Shown here: positions 1 to 6,862 of the stretch, piece after piece | How positions within the stretch are numbered: the first letter of the stretch is position 1 | Layout of the letters: each line of letters begins with the position of its first letter | IMG/VR virus record: IMGVR_UViG_3300017788_000118 | Coordinates: 1-30,405 of that record | DNA from: a virus | Reading direction: 5' to 3' (one strand) | Length of the DNA: 30,405 bases | The notes under the pieces: model-generated | What the model saw: only the letters and a program-made list of their open reading frames with translations | Databases searched by the model: none | What the model was told of the DNA's origin: nothing | Made by a program: the position numbers and the translations under genes

Positions 1-39
1 GAATCGGGGTTCAGGCATTACTACGAAAGGAGGCACGAA

Positions 40-216
40 GTGCCGACTTATGACTACGAGTGTCGTTCTTGTGATGATGTTCAAGAGATAGTTTTACCGT
101 TCGACCATAAGGGAGAAATCAATTGCGGTCATTGTGGAAACGTTTTATTCAAAATATATTCGGCGAATCCGGTTCACTTCAAGGGGACTGGCTGGGCGGG
201 GAAGAGTGCGACCTAG
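40..216 (+). CDS. FmdB-like small zinc-ribbon protein
   Basis: The sequence encodes a 58-aa protein that begins MPTYDYECRSC. That is the hallmark start of FmdB-family zinc ribbons, whose exact role is unknown (regulatory or nucleic-acid binding is usually assumed). Two CxxC pairs (ECRSC near residue 8 and CGHC near residue 33) should hold one zinc ion. I chose the GTG start at 40 because AAAGGAGG lies at 26-33 with good spacing and the MPTY start fits the family. The frame stays open back to base 1, so a longer upstream form cannot be excluded. It ends in GWAGKSAT, as short family members do. A Cys-rich reading in another frame overlaps its end (see 123-257). Confidence 0.8.
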   Translation: MPTYDYECRSCDDVQEIVLPFDHKGEINCGHCGNVLFKIYSANPVHFKGTGWAGKSAT

Positions 217-257
217 ACTGCGGATTCTGTGGCAACTGTGATATGCTTGAGGAATGA
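123..257 (+). CDS. possible overlapping Cys-rich mini-ORF or frameshift tail
   Basis: In the -1 frame relative to the FmdB-like gene there is an open stretch whose C-terminus reads GEECDLDCGFCGNCDMLEE. Its stop TGA overlaps the next gene's ATG in an ATGA arrangement, the coupling used throughout this window. A TTG at 123 could start it as a 44-aa protein, but no convincing Shine-Dalgarno was seen. Alternatively the FmdB-like product could slip -1 at GCG GGG AAG (about 195-203) and gain this cysteine-rich tail. It may also be chance. Confidence 0.3.
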   Translation: MRSLWKRFIQNIFGESGSLQGDWLGGEECDLDCGFCGNCDMLEE

Positions 258-1024
258 GCGAATTACCTAAACATATATCCTATTCTTCCTTCAACACTTG
301 GTTAGAGTGTGCTTGGAAGTACAAACTTACTAAACTAGACCAAGTACCCGAGAAACACGCAGTATGGTTTACGGGTGGTTCTGCTGTCCACAAGGCTACT
401 GAAATGTGGGACAAGCAAAACTTCTTCCGTCTTCCTATCAACCTTGATGAACTATGGAACAAGGCTTGGTTTGAACAAGTTAAACAAGACGAAGAACTTC
501 ATGGTGATATGAACTCTTGGGAGTTCCGTAGCCGTGAGGACATGTCTTGGTGGTATGGTGAAGGCTGGTGGATGCTTGACCGTTGGACTAAGTTCCGTGA
601 AGGTGGTTGGGATATCTATGAAGACTTTATCGAAAAAGAATATCAGATTTCTATAGAGGGCACTACAGTCAAATTAGCCATTGACCGTGTGCTGACTGAT
701 TACGACGGGAATAGGGTCCTCGTCGATATCAAGACTGGTGCGTCATCCCAACGGCATCCACTACAACTCGCGGTGTATGCATGGGCTTTATCTAGAGAAG
801 GGGTCACTGTAGATAAGGCTGGGTTTTGGGATGCACGCACTGGTCACATTTCACTGTGGGACTTGGAGCACTTACAACCTGAACGTGTTGAAGAGATACT
901 GAATGGTTTTGATAAGATGCGGAAGACTGAGACTTTCCTTCCGAACATGAACTCCTGTGGTCGTTGCGGTGTGCTATCATATTGCAAATGGATGAACGGA
1001 AACAAGTCGAAAGGATATGAATAA
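254..1024 (+). CDS. Cas4/RecB-like PD-(D/E)XK exonuclease
   Basis: This 256-aa protein has the PD-(D/E)XK nuclease motifs in order: GxAVH with His46, Asp144 (AIDRV), D158-I-K160-T-G, and Q171-LAVYAW. It also has Cys19 near the N-terminus and C235-x2-C238-x5-C244 at the C-terminus. That four-cysteine layout matches the 4Fe-4S site of Cas4 and AddB-type nucleases. Phage Cas4-like proteins are usually taken to process DNA ends during replication or recombination, cutting single strands from an end. The ATG overlaps the previous reading by ATGA, and its stop overlaps the next ATG as TAATG. The neighbouring ATPase, resolvase and primase support a replication/recombination role. No CRISPR array or other cas gene is present, so I do not infer spacer acquisition. 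Confidence 0.85.
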   Translation: MSELPKHISYSSFNTWLECAWKYKLTKLDQVPEKHAVWFTGGSAVHKATEMWDKQNFFRLPINLDELWNKAWFEQVKQDEELHGDMNSWEFRSREDMSWWYGEGWWMLDRWTKFREGGWDIYEDFIEKEYQISIEGTTVKLAIDRVLTDYDGNRVLVDIKTGASSQRHPLQLAVYAWALSREGVTVDKAGFWDARTGHISLWDLEHLQPERVEEILNGFDKMRKTETFLPNMNSCGRCGVLSYCKWMNGNKSKGYE

Positions 1025-1434
1025 TGGCTGGAGCAAACTTCCAAGTCAGCAGTAAACTACACGATGGCAGAATCTTCGTGATTGCTGCGGATACCTTTGC
1101 GGATTTCAAGACACATCTAACTGATGTGCTTGGTCCTGAAGGTGTAGAGAAAGTACTAACTACGATGGCTACCTCTATTGAGGGAGCACCATCATACGAG
1201 CAAGCGGTTAGCACTGTGACCGCAACTCTAGGTGCTACTCCGGTAGCGCAGACATCATCTCCATCAACTGCACCAGTTGGTCGCAACTGTAAGCATGGTC
1301 CAATGACCAAGCGAAGCGGTTCTAGTGCTAAGGGTCCATGGAAGGGCTATATGTGCCCAACTCCAAAGGGAACTCCTGACCAATGCGAACCAATGTTTCT
1401 TAAGCGGAACGAACCTGAATGGAGTACATTCTAG
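1024..1434 (+). CDS. unknown protein with C-terminal zinc-binding motif
   Basis: The 136-aa product has three visible parts: a mixed alpha/beta N-terminal half, a Ser/Thr/Ala/Pro-rich linker around residues 75-90, and a C-terminal module with Cys-x-His-Gly followed by two further cysteines (CKHG, YMCP, QCEP). That pattern suggests a zinc knuckle. I do not recognise a named family. The TAATG overlap with the Cas4-like gene and the ATPase just downstream imply cotranslation with replication/recombination proteins. An accessory nucleic-acid-binding role is therefore plausible but is inference only. The ATG at 1024 is the natural coupled start. Confidence 0.7.
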   Translation: MAGANFQVSSKLHDGRIFVIAADTFADFKTHLTDVLGPEGVEKVLTTMATSIEGAPSYEQAVSTVTATLGATPVAQTSSPSTAPVGRNCKHGPMTKRSGSSAKGPWKGYMCPTPKGTPDQCEPMFLKRNEPEWSTF

Positions 1435-1437
1435 TAA

Positions 1438-2226
1438 ATGAGAACCCTTGCCCGTGCTGTTGGTAGCGCGGACATTGGTGGGGAACCACTTCCCTCAGTG
1501 TTTCGTACTTTCGATAGCAACAAGATAATCTTCCGTAGAGCGGAAGTGTCGATGATTGCTGGCACTCCCGGTGCTGGTAAGTCGACTTTAGCATTAGCAC
1601 TTGCTCTGCGTACGAAAGTACCTACACTCTATGTGAGTGCCGACACAAACGCTCACACTATGGCTATGCGCCTGCTATCTATGATTACCGGCAAACCTCA
1701 GACGGAAGCAGAGAAGATGCTTGCTGAACAGGTTGACGAATCTAGAAAAACAATAAACGAGGCTTCGGGACACATCTTTTGGTCGTTTGAGTCAGCACCA
1801 ACGCTGGCTGATGTCGACCAAGAGGTGCTTGCTTTCGAGGAATTGTGGGGCTGTGCTCCGACTCTAATCGTTGTAGATAACCTTATGGATATCTCTAACG
1901 ATGGGGGAGAAGAGTTCGCGGGTATGCGCTCTACAATCAAGGAGTTGAAATATCTCGCAAGAGATACCAATTCCGCAATTATCGTACTGCATCATACCAA
2001 AGAGTCGTATGTAGGTAATCCGTGTCAACCACGTTCTTCTTTGCAAGGCATGGTTGCTCAGTTACCTGCTCTGATTTGCACGGTAGGTTCCGACGCGCCA
2101 GGATATATAGCCGTCGCGCCCGTAAAGAACCGATATGGCAAAGCAGACCCTTCAGGGGGTACGGCTCACTGGTTACAGTTTAACCCTGAAATCATGGACG
2201 TATCAGATATCCCAGATAGGTCCTAA
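1438..2226 (+). CDS. RecA/DnaB-like P-loop ATPase (putative replicative helicase)
   Basis: This 262-aa protein is a RecA-fold ATPase. It has Walker A GTPGAGKST at residues 42-50, Walker B LIVVD ending at Asp147, and a VLHHTK motif at 184-188, as in DnaB/RepA-type ATPases. It lacks the long N-terminal domain of full DnaB, so it resembles the short helicase-like ATPases of actinophages and RepA/AAA_25 proteins. Its likely role is unwinding or loading at the phage fork, working with the split primase encoded at 3189-4023. The start is two codons after the previous stop (TAG TAA ATG). A RadA-like recombination ATPase is an alternative. Confidence 0.8.
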   Translation: MRTLARAVGSADIGGEPLPSVFRTFDSNKIIFRRAEVSMIAGTPGAGKSTLALALALRTKVPTLYVSADTNAHTMAMRLLSMITGKPQTEAEKMLAEQVDESRKTINEASGHIFWSFESAPTLADVDQEVLAFEELWGCAPTLIVVDNLMDISNDGGEEFAGMRSTIKELKYLARDTNSAIIVLHHTKESYVGNPCQPRSSLQGMVAQLPALICTVGSDAPGYIAVAPVKNRYGKADPSGGTAHWLQFNPEIMDVSDIPDRS

Positions 2227-2429
2227 TGTCCAGACCAATTTCAGAACTCAGACCAAGTTATGACAAGGCGATGGATATCCGTGGTAATCCAACCACGGTG
2301 TGCATCTGTGGGAGTTTCGTATGGAATCTCAAGGTAGTCTTCGCAGAAGACAACACCATTGGGATGTATTTTCTAGATATGGAGTGTGCTGACTGTGGAA
2401 CACAGGCAACCGCGCCCATTGAGGAGTAA
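2226..2429 (+). CDS. small zinc-ribbon protein
   Basis: This is a 67-aa protein with a C-x-C near residue 26 (VCICG) and a C-x2-C near residue 55 (ECADC). The pattern suggests a single zinc ribbon. The family is not recognised. The ATG overlaps the ATPase stop as TAATG, so it is probably cotranslated. It is one of several tiny zinc-binding proteins in this phage; a DNA/RNA-binding or protein-adaptor role is only a guess. Confidence 0.7.
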   Translation: MSRPISELRPSYDKAMDIRGNPTTVCICGSFVWNLKVVFAEDNTIGMYFLDMECADCGTQATAPIEE

Positions 2430-2431
2430 AG

Positions 2432-2857
2432 ATGAAACTATCAACAGTATCAACAATATCCGCGATTGCAATCTTTGTGGCAACCTTGCCCCACGGTGTG
2501 GGTGCGTGGCTCGTGAAGACTACGAATCCGATAGTGGTAAAACTATCAGGAGAATCAGTCGTGCTCGCAAGCCCTAAGTTGTATGCAAAGTCATACGCGA
2601 AATCAAAAGTGAATAAAATGTTTAGCAAGCCTAACCGTGAATGGAAGGCACTTGCTAAGTTGTGGGGTAAGGAATCTGCTTGGAACTGGAAAGCCAAGAA
2701 TCCTTACTCGAGTGCATATGGTATTGCTCAAGTATTGAGAACACCATTAGACTCAACAATTGAATACCAAGTGAATATGGGGATTAAGTACATAGTCCAC
2801 CGATACGACACTCCCACGAATGCGTGGAAGTTTTGGCAAAGGAATGGCTGGTACTAA
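2432..2857 (+). CDS. secreted lytic transglycosylase (SLT-like)
   Basis: The 141-aa product starts with a hydrophobic segment (residues 6-26) that looks like a signal peptide or signal anchor. Next comes a linker, then a C-terminal domain with KESAWN (probable catalytic Glu81), SSAYGIAQ (residues 93-100), MGIKYI and AWKFWQRNGWY. This is the pattern of short actinobacterial SLT transglycosylases, which cut the MurNAc-GlcNAc bond of peptidoglycan. It could act in host lysis or in remodelling the wall. Its place inside the replication operon, between ATPase and resolvase, is unusual. The ATG lies two bases after the previous stop, with GAGG-type sequence upstream. Confidence 0.8.
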   Translation: MKLSTVSTISAIAIFVATLPHGVGAWLVKTTNPIVVKLSGESVVLASPKLYAKSYAKSKVNKMFSKPNREWKALAKLWGKESAWNWKAKNPYSSAYGIAQVLRTPLDSTIEYQVNMGIKYIVHRYDTPTNAWKFWQRNGWY

Positions 2858-3202
2858 ATGTCAAGTAAGTCCAAGATTAAAGGGTCACAAGCAGAACGAG
2901 ATGTAGTTAAATATCTACAGGAGTGGTTCCCGTACGCTGAAAGAAGGCTCGCGGGAGCCACCTTAGATAAGGGTGACATCTCCGGTATCAATGGTGTCTG
3001 TATTGAGATTAAGAACCATGCGAAGATGGATTTGGCTGGATGGCTAGCAGAGTTAGAAGTTGAGACCAAGAACGCTAAGGCGTGGACTGGTGTAGTAATT
3101 CATAAACGTAAGGGCAAGGGAAACCCTGCTGATTGGTATGCTACAATGCCTGTATCAGTATGGATAGAACTCTTACGAAAGGCTATCAATGGAAAAGCCT
3201 GA
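2858..3202 (+). CDS. Hjc-like Holliday-junction resolvase / PD-(D/E)XK endonuclease
   Basis: The 114-aa protein begins with KGSQAERDVVKYL and continues with RRLAGATLDKGDISG and CIEIKNH. This gives Glu13, Asp40 and the E50-x-K52 pair, the arrangement of archaeal Hjc-type and related phage resolvases. These enzymes act as small dimers that cut branched DNA, which would resolve replication or recombination intermediates before packaging. It starts directly after the transglycosylase stop, and its 3' end overlaps the primase zinc-domain gene by 14 bases. Another small restriction-like endonuclease is possible. Confidence 0.75.
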   Translation: MSSKSKIKGSQAERDVVKYLQEWFPYAERRLAGATLDKGDISGINGVCIEIKNHAKMDLAGWLAELEVETKNAKAWTGVVIHKRKGKGNPADWYATMPVSVWIELLRKAINGKA

Positions 3203-3563
3203 TATATCAGTGATTTTAGAGCATTACGGCGCCCGTGTCCCTACGAGACATGGGTGGTTCTCTATGAAGTGTCCCTTCCATGAAGACAGACATAACAGTG
3301 CTTCAGCGACAAGAGATGACAATGCATTCTGTTGTTTCGCTTGTCAGATAAAAGGTGATGGTTATGCTATAATTATGGCTAAAGAAGGGGTGGGATTCCG
3401 TGAAGCAATCGACATCGCAAAAAGAATCTTTAATGAGAGCGGCAAAGTATTACCACAGCGCTCTCGCAGAAGCGGAGGACTACCTCGTCGAACGGGGAAT
3501 TACAATGGAGGCAGCGGAGAAGGCACGCTTGGGCGTCGTCTTAGACCCGCTAACGGGGCATGA
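3189..3563 (+). CDS. DNA primase, CHC2 zinc-binding part
   Basis: The first 80 or so residues are a DnaG-type CHC2 zinc finger: C28-P-F-H31 and C49-F-A-C52, followed by the helical GFREAIDIAKRIF segment. This domain recognises the template and regulates primer synthesis. After about residue 85 the reading becomes Arg/Gly-rich and loses domain character, while the primase sequence continues in the +1 frame (see 3400-4023). The primase is therefore either made as two polypeptides or joined by a frameshift in the region around 3400-3460. The start overlaps the resolvase gene. Confidence 0.85.
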   Translation: MEKPDISVILEHYGARVPTRHGWFSMKCPFHEDRHNSASATRDDNAFCCFACQIKGDGYAIIMAKEGVGFREAIDIAKRIFNESGKVLPQRSRRSGGLPRRTGNYNGGSGEGTLGRRLRPANGA

Positions 3564-4023
3564 ACCATACGTCAATAGACTCTCAATACCGTATATCACG
3601 AAGTCGGGTGTTGTTGACCTTAGATTCAGAAGCCTCAGCCATGAAGAACCGAGATATATGGGTCTTGCTGGCGCTACGACACACTTGTACAACGTCGGAG
3701 CATTCTTCCGTGCATCTTCATACATATGCATTTGCGAAGGTGAAATCGACACGATTACACTTGATTACGTCGTTGGCATACCGGCTGTTGGTGTCCCTGG
3801 TGTTAACAACTGGAAGAAACATTACACTCGGCTCTTGGCTGACTTCGAGAAAGTGTTCCTCTTCGCAGATGGAGATAATGCAGGTTATGAGTTTTCTAAA
3901 TCTCTTGCCCGAGAGTTGTCCAATCTTGTTGTCATCCAAGCACCGGAAGGCGAAGACGTCAACTCGGTCTACAGGTCGCAAGGCGCGGACTACTTCAAAG
4001 AAAAGATAGCAGGTGGTCAATAA
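3400..4023 (+). CDS. DNA primase, TOPRIM catalytic part
   Basis: The 207-aa reading contains the DnaG-like core: an N-terminal helical segment (SALAEAEDYLVERGI), then the TOPRIM motifs CEGEIDTIT with Glu113 and DGDNAG with Asp157/Asp159. These residues bind the metal ions used in RNA primer synthesis. The GTG at 3400 is preceded by GAAGGGG at a usable distance; an ATG at 3433 in the same frame lacks a visible ribosome site. The frame is +1 relative to the zinc-finger gene and overlaps it by 164 bases. It ends in a TAATG overlap with the next gene. Split primases are known in actinophages. Confidence 0.85.
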   Translation: MKQSTSQKESLMRAAKYYHSALAEAEDYLVERGITMEAAEKARLGVVLDPLTGHEPYVNRLSIPYITKSGVVDLRFRSLSHEEPRYMGLAGATTHLYNVGAFFRASSYICICEGEIDTITLDYVVGIPAVGVPGVNNWKKHYTRLLADFEKVFLFADGDNAGYEFSKSLARELSNLVVIQAPEGEDVNSVYRSQGADYFKEKIAGGQ

Positions 4024-4370
4024 TGTTACTTCCTGATAGCGAAGGTATGTTTGTCTGCCAAAAGGACAACTTCAAGACAGATAATCTATTCGCATACCTA
4101 GACCATTTCGGTGTGGAGTATGACTGGATGATTCGCTTGAATCCTAGATTTAGTCTTAACTTCTTTGGCTTCCTATCTGAGATGGCTTACTTTATCAATG
4201 AACACCGCCTTGATGAGGCTTGGGAGCATATACAAAGTGTTACTTTGCTGATGATAAATGCTAGCGGTGAAGACTTTGATGAGTTTATTGAAGAGGCGCA
4301 AGTGATAGCAGGTAGCCAAGATATGTTCGACCAAATAGAAAGGTTTCTAGATGATGACGGAACCGACTGA
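4023..4370 (+). CDS. unknown acidic protein
   Basis: This 115-aa protein is acidic and predicted mostly helical, with an Asp-rich end (FLDDDGTD). No catalytic motif or membrane segment is visible, and the family is not recognised. The ATG overlaps the primase stop as TAATG, and its 3' end overlaps the DUF1599 gene by 20 bases, so it is clearly a member of the operon. The compact, acidic, aromatic-rich composition could fit a protein-protein adaptor, but no function is assigned. Confidence 0.7.
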   Translation: MLLPDSEGMFVCQKDNFKTDNLFAYLDHFGVEYDWMIRLNPRFSLNFFGFLSEMAYFINEHRLDEAWEHIQSVTLLMINASGEDFDEFIEEAQVIAGSQDMFDQIERFLDDDGTD

Positions 4371-4644
4371 TTTTGAGTTATTCGTATGGGAAACCTACGA
4401 TGAACTTGCTGAACTTATGTTAAAAAAGCATAAGGATTATGGACCAAAGAACATCTCAGAGAGTCCCGGTGGTCCACTCAATGGTTTACGAGTCAGGATG
4501 CACGACAAGTTGGCTCGTATCAACAACTTAATAGACAATAACAAACAACCTGAAAACGAATCCCTTGAGGATTCATTCAAAGACATGGCTAACTACGCAA
4601 TTATCGGATTGCTAGTGCTGAGAGGAAAATGGGATAATGGCTAA
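4351..4644 (+). CDS. DUF1599/Nmad1-like protein
   Basis: The 97-aa product has the family's core pattern: KKHKDYGPKNI, then GLRVRMHDKLARINNL, then ESLEDSFKDMANYAIIGLLV. This matches the nucleotide-modification-associated domain 1 (DUF1599), a small helical family with a MazG-like look found mostly in phages. It is thought to act on nucleotides or in modified-base metabolism, but its reaction is not established. The start could be either ATG of the ATG-ATG pair at 4351/4354. The end overlaps the HNH gene start (ATGGCTAA). Confidence 0.75.
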   Translation: MMTEPTDFELFVWETYDELAELMLKKHKDYGPKNISESPGGPLNGLRVRMHDKLARINNLIDNNKQPENESLEDSFKDMANYAIIGLLVLRGKWDNG

Positions 4645-4942
4645 GAAATATGGACCATACAAAGGTAGCAAGCAGAACGGTGGGAGACCAATCTACGTCT
4701 TCAAGAAAAAGAAGAACGGTAAGACTGTCACTACTTCTTCTAACAAAGCCCGTGTTGATTACGAAGAGTCTACTGGAAAAACTTTACCACGCAATAAGGA
4801 AGTAGACCACAAGAACAACAAAGGTCGTGCTGGTGATGACCGCAAGGTTAATCTTCGTGTAGTTTCTAAATCTAAGAACGTTGCTATGGAAAACAAGAGA
4901 CGTGCCAAGAAGAAACCAACCAAACGAAAGAAGAAAAAGTGA
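4637..4942 (+). CDS. small HNH-type endonuclease-like protein
   Basis: The very basic 101-aa protein contains EVDHKNNKGRAGDDRKVNLR (residues 55-74), followed by VVSKSKN. This fits a compact HNH fold with Asp57-His58, Asn72 and Asn81. It lacks the zinc cysteines of larger HNH enzymes. HNH proteins in phages serve in packaging or act as free-standing homing endonucleases. This one sits in the replication operon and not beside the terminase, so a packaging role is less likely. The C-terminal run of Lys/Arg (about residues 88-101) should bind nucleic acid. It overlaps the genes on both sides by a few bases. Confidence 0.65.
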   Translation: MAKKYGPYKGSKQNGGRPIYVFKKKKNGKTVTTSSNKARVDYEESTGKTLPRNKEVDHKNNKGRAGDDRKVNLRVVSKSKNVAMENKRRAKKKPTKRKKKK

Positions 4943-5718
4943 GCAAGAAAAAGTCTAAAGTCAAAAGGGTAGTTGTACTTTCAGACATACAGGCTCCGAG
5001 CCATGATGCTAGAGCCATTACCGCACTTCAGGACTTCGTGTATGATTTCGAACCTGATGAGTTGTACTGCGTTGGTGACGAGGCTGATAGCCCGGAGCCA
5101 TCTCGTTGGAACAAGGGTAGAGCAGGTGAGTACGCTAAGACTCTACAGTCAGGTTTAGACAAGACATCTGAGATTATGGAAGGGTTCAAAGATGTTCTTG
5201 GGGACAAGCCCTTCCACACCATGAGGAGTAACCATGGAGACAGAATTGACCACTACATCTCAAAGTACGCTCCAGCACTTGCAAGCCTCCGCGCTTTGGA
5301 ATATGAGGAATTGCTCAGATACCGTGAACTCGATATTAAATATCACGATAAAATCTGGCAGTTTGCCCCAGGATGGGCTCTCGCTCATGGAGATGAAGGG
5401 TCTCTTATACAAACTTCGGGCGGAACTGCGCTTAACCTTGCGAGACGTATCGGACTTTCTGTCGTATGTGGACACACCCATCGTCAAGGCATCCAGCATT
5501 ACCACGTTGGATACAATGGACGGATTAGTGCAAGACTCTTTGGAGTTGAAGTCGGACATCTGATGGATTTGAATAAGGCAGATTACTTGGCTACAGGTGC
5601 TGCTAATTGGCAACAGGGGTTTGCTATCTTGTACATACGCCGGACTAACGTTACTCCTGTAACTGTTCCTATCATTGGTCGTTCTTTTACGGTGGAGGGG
5701 AAGACTTACGCATGGTAA
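4939..5718 (+). CDS. calcineurin-like metallophosphoesterase
   Basis: The 259-aa protein shows the metallophosphoesterase signature: SDIQAPSHD (Asp16), GDEAD (Asp47), SNHGD (Asn98-His99), AHGDE (His150) and GHTH (His179, His181). The usual DxH first motif reads D-I-Q here, with the His further along, a form I recall from phage relatives. Such enzymes hydrolyse phosphodiesters with two metal ions; DNA end trimming or 2',3'-cyclic phosphate cleavage are candidate activities, not shown. The GTG start overlaps the HNH stop (GTGA), and its stop overlaps the sigma-factor ATG. Confidence 0.8.
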   Translation: MSKKKSKVKRVVVLSDIQAPSHDARAITALQDFVYDFEPDELYCVGDEADSPEPSRWNKGRAGEYAKTLQSGLDKTSEIMEGFKDVLGDKPFHTMRSNHGDRIDHYISKYAPALASLRALEYEELLRYRELDIKYHDKIWQFAPGWALAHGDEGSLIQTSGGTALNLARRIGLSVVCGHTHRQGIQHYHVGYNGRISARLFGVEVGHLMDLNKADYLATGAANWQQGFAILYIRRTNVTPVTVPIIGRSFTVEGKTYAW

Positions 5719-6404
5719 CAGAACGTTACGAAGGACTTGTTGGCGCTATTGCCTATGAGTTCTCTCGTAGATACCACATAATAGAGTCAGCAGATATCCG
5801 TCAGGAACTCTGGCTTTGGTTTCTAACCCATCCTAACAAGGTCAAAATATGGGAGGAAATGGATGAGAAACAGTCAATTAAACTTATTGGCAGGTCTCTT
5901 AGGAATGCAGCAAAAGATTACTGCCAAAAAGAAAAGGCACGTATTGTTGGCTATCGCGTGGAGGATAATTATTATTATGACAAACAAGTACTTGAGATAC
6001 TCATTCCTGCTGTTATGCGTGGGGATTCCACTGCTCCTTCTATGGTTGATTTAGGATTCACATCCACTAGGAAGGTAGCATCTGAGGGTGGCAACTGGTT
6101 TGCCATGATGAGTGACATAGATAAGGCTTTGAAAAAGTTACCTGATGAGCAGTTCAATATCTTGTATCTGCGATTCGGTGATGGTATGGATACTGGGACA
6201 TTAGCCTCTGAACTGCAAATATCAGATGATGCTGCTAGAATGAGGGTGAACAGAGCAGTCAACAGCCTGCTTAATTTACTAGGCGGTTCAAGACCACGTA
6301 AGGAGCGGGATTACAAAGATGATGAAACCACCGATAACATCAGAGAAAGTATTGACAGCGTTGGAGAACCTTCAGAAGAAGGTGGACTCCAAGAGTTGGA
6401 CTGA
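5712..6404 (+). CDS. sigma-70-type RNA polymerase sigma factor
   Basis: This 230-aa protein has a sigma region 2-like N-terminal half (VGAIAYEFSRRY, ADIRQELWLWF, RSLRNAAKDY). Its region 4 helix-turn-helix spans about residues 135-190: LKKLPDEQFNILYLRF, then TLASELQISDDAARMRVNRA. It would redirect host RNA polymerase, probably to phage middle or late promoters such as those of the virion block; that target is inference. The C-terminal 35 residues are acidic. The ATG overlaps the phosphoesterase stop by 7 bases, and the last 86 bases overlap the next gene in another frame. Confidence 0.8.
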   Translation: MVTERYEGLVGAIAYEFSRRYHIIESADIRQELWLWFLTHPNKVKIWEEMDEKQSIKLIGRSLRNAAKDYCQKEKARIVGYRVEDNYYYDKQVLEILIPAVMRGDSTAPSMVDLGFTSTRKVASEGGNWFAMMSDIDKALKKLPDEQFNILYLRFGDGMDTGTLASELQISDDAARMRVNRAVNSLLNLLGGSRPRKERDYKDDETTDNIRESIDSVGEPSEEGGLQELD

Positions 6405-6594
6405 GGCTCCGCTTACCAAAGAAGACATTGAACTTCTTGAGGACGCTTTATATGGGGCTAGTGTTTTAGTGGCTCAGGTTCGTTCCTGGAATGATGTTCA
6501 TCATCACGTGACTGATATTTTCAAACAGATAGTTGATATGTTCAATACTACGATAGTTTTCGGAGAGGAGCCGGGTGAAGGTGAGAGTAAGTAG
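6319..6594 (+). CDS. unknown helical protein
   Basis: The 91-aa product looks helical (LTKEDIELLEDALYGASVLV, then HHHVTDIFKQIVDMF) and has an acidic tail. No known family is recognised. It starts at an ATG-ATG pair inside the sigma-factor gene, with AAGGAG about 13 bases upstream. It extends 190 bases past the sigma stop with no other gene to explain that stretch. The 86-base overlap is longer than is usual in this operon, so a later start is possible. Confidence 0.6.
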   Translation: MMKPPITSEKVLTALENLQKKVDSKSWTEAPLTKEDIELLEDALYGASVLVAQVRSWNDVHHHVTDIFKQIVDMFNTTIVFGEEPGEGESK

Positions 6595-6631
6595 AACGGC
6601 TATGTCTGTCGAGAAGTGCCCAACACAAACT

Positions 6632-6649
6632 TTTCCGCAGGTGCGGAAA
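6632..6649 (+). promoter_or_regulatory. perfect 8-bp inverted repeat at ribosome-binding region
   Basis: TTTCCGCA-GG-TGCGGAAA is an exact inverted repeat whose last base is the A of the ATG at 6649. In RNA it would fold over the region where a Shine-Dalgarno would lie, and in DNA it could be an operator. An ACACAAAC element lies directly before it. Confidence 0.5.
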
Positions 6650-6834
6650 TGATTTGCTCGTCCTGCGCTTGGGCAGGATTCCGCAATCAAATTGGCGATA
6701 CAAAGATGGCTCAGAATCTACATGATGAGTGTAAGGGATGTACCTGCCAGCATAAGATAGGCATTTGGTTGGATAAAGCGTTCGGAATCCGAACACTTCA
6801 AGGCATAAAAAAGCCCCTACTGCCGAAGCAGTAA
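6649..6834 (+). CDS. small zinc-binding protein (CxxC / CxxCxC)
   Basis: The 61-aa product begins MICSSCAWAG and carries HDECKGCTCQHK near residue 26, a plausible single zinc site of a kind common in small actinophage proteins. I prefer the ATG at 6649 to the in-frame GTG at 6616. The extra 11 residues of the longer form would be coded by a repeated ACACAAAC element and an inverted repeat, and neither start has a strong ribosome site. The stop codon lies inside the 3' arm of the terminator hairpin, so the last codons double as terminator sequence. It is the last gene of the + early block. Confidence 0.65.
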   Translation: MICSSCAWAGFRNQIGDTKMAQNLHDECKGCTCQHKIGIWLDKAFGIRTLQGIKKPLLPKQ

Positions 6835-6840
6835 GGGCTT
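6811..6840 (+). terminator. hairpin terminator between convergent blocks
   Basis: AAGCCCCTACTGC and GCAGTAAGGGCTT form a 13-bp stem with one C-A mismatch around a CGAA loop. An A-run lies before it, giving a U-run on the - strand transcript. It sits between the + early operon and the end of the - strand operon, so it probably serves mainly leftward transcription and perhaps both directions. Confidence 0.75.
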
Positions 6841-6843
6841 AGT

Positions 6844-6858
6844 GTACGATTATCGTAC
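6844..6858. promoter_or_regulatory. 15-bp palindrome, copy 1
   Basis: GTACGATTATCGTAC lies between the terminator and the stop of the last - strand gene. Its flanks (TTAGT before, AG after, on the + strand) match those of copy 2 on the opposite strand. Confidence 0.8.
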
Positions 6859-6862
6859 AGTA

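Noticed and set aside
254-1024. CRISPR adaptation module based on the Cas4-like nuclease
   Set aside because: No Cas1/Cas2 and no spaced direct-repeat array; the repeats seen are too short and irregular, and Cas4-like nucleases are common in phages without CRISPR.
2386-2577. Alternative + frame of 63 codons overlapping the transglycosylase gene
   Set aside because: The transglycosylase frame shows a signal segment and catalytic motifs over the same bases; the other frame has no domain and no ribosome site.
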